Assembly (NCBI RefSeq): GCF_004022485.1 | Contig: NZ_CP034951.1 | Span: 744,001-808,000 of the forward strand | Direction: 5' to 3' | Length of the DNA: 64,000 nucleotides | From: Aequorivita sp. H23M31 | Lineage (GTDB): Bacteria; Bacteroidota; Bacteroidia; Flavobacteriales; Flavobacteriaceae | Shown here: one piece after another, positions 63,870 to 64,000 of the stretch | How the letters are laid out: each line of letters opens with the position of its first letter | Numbering within the stretch: position 1 is the first letter of the stretch | Notes under the pieces: generated by a model | Databases searched by the model: none | Seen by the model: only the letters and a program-made list of their open reading frames with translations | What the model was told of the DNA's origin: nothing | Made by a program: the position numbers and the translations under genes

Positions 63870-64000
63870 AGGGAGGGGGGAGGGGGGTTGAAGGAGGCCT
63901 CACGGTCTCTGGGAACGGCAATCTCGGATTCGCCAAAGGAGGTTTTTATTTTCTTCCGGGAGTGCCCGTTGCGCGAGTTGCCTCCATTGGACCTCTGGTG
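63870..64000. other. Window end, no gene seen
   Basis: A G-rich tract (GAGGGAGGGGGGAGGGGGG) and mixed sequence to the end of the window. Nothing supportable; a gene entering from the right cannot be excluded. Confidence 0.3.

Overview
The window is from a low-GC member of the Bacteroidota, almost certainly a marine-type Flavobacteriaceae. The evidence is protein family content (S41 lipoprotein peptidases, a DUF5916 fragment, a DUF6090-like protein, DUF6943-, DUF5675- and DUF6140-like mobile-region proteins), lipoprotein signals of the form LxxCSS, and short intergenic palindromes such as CCCGAAGCTTCGGG and TGAGCGCAGTCGAAGG. No rRNA, tRNA or CRISPR array was recognised. Most of the window is accessory DNA.

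Layout. 0.1-10.7 kb is a defence/toxin island: a type I RM pair with a one-TRD HsdS, a membrane YobI-like P-loop NTPase, an ADP-ribosyltransferase-like protein, and a three-gene toxin/HTH antitoxin/SecB-like chaperone (TAC) operon. 11-27 kb is a run of minus-strand exported proteins and lipoproteins (BNR-like, S41 peptidase, HExxH metallopeptidase, a frameshifted TraB/GumN). It is interrupted by two identical 1386-bp IS4-family elements, each with its own 9-bp target duplication. 28.6-33.7 kb carries an IS91-like element with an accessory tyrosine recombinase, then an IS110 element. 33.7-39.7 kb is gene-poor and rich in hairpins. It holds a 240-bp structured repeat present twice, with a compensatory double change in its closing stem, a DUF6943-like gene and a four-gene operon with holin-like membrane proteins.

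39.3-49.8 kb is the most interesting segment. A WYL-domain regulator and two divergent 56-aa membrane peptides lie next to a six-gene operon: DUF6140-like, dynamin-like GTPase, tail-anchored protein, HerA/DUF87-type ATPase, coiled-coil protein, HNH-like nuclease. An identical operator, TTTCCCA-N5-TGGGAAA, sits both at the regulator/peptide promoter (40777-40795) and upstream of the operon (48455-48473). This ties all nine genes into one regulon and suggests an undescribed defence or membrane-remodelling system. The island is bracketed by two copies of a module made of a small HTH-like gene, a structured non-coding segment and a terminator.

50-64 kb returns to more ordinary content: a lipid kinase next to an LTA-synthase-like enzyme, a four-unit tandem hairpin array, a two-component system with a DUF347 membrane protein, and a Tat-targeted GH1 glycosidase with a frameshift. 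It ends in a graveyard of truncated genes (DUF6943 tail, TPR head, DUF5916 tail, McrC tail). Several genes are broken by single-base shifts, often at A-runs, so either real decay or consensus sequencing error should be considered.
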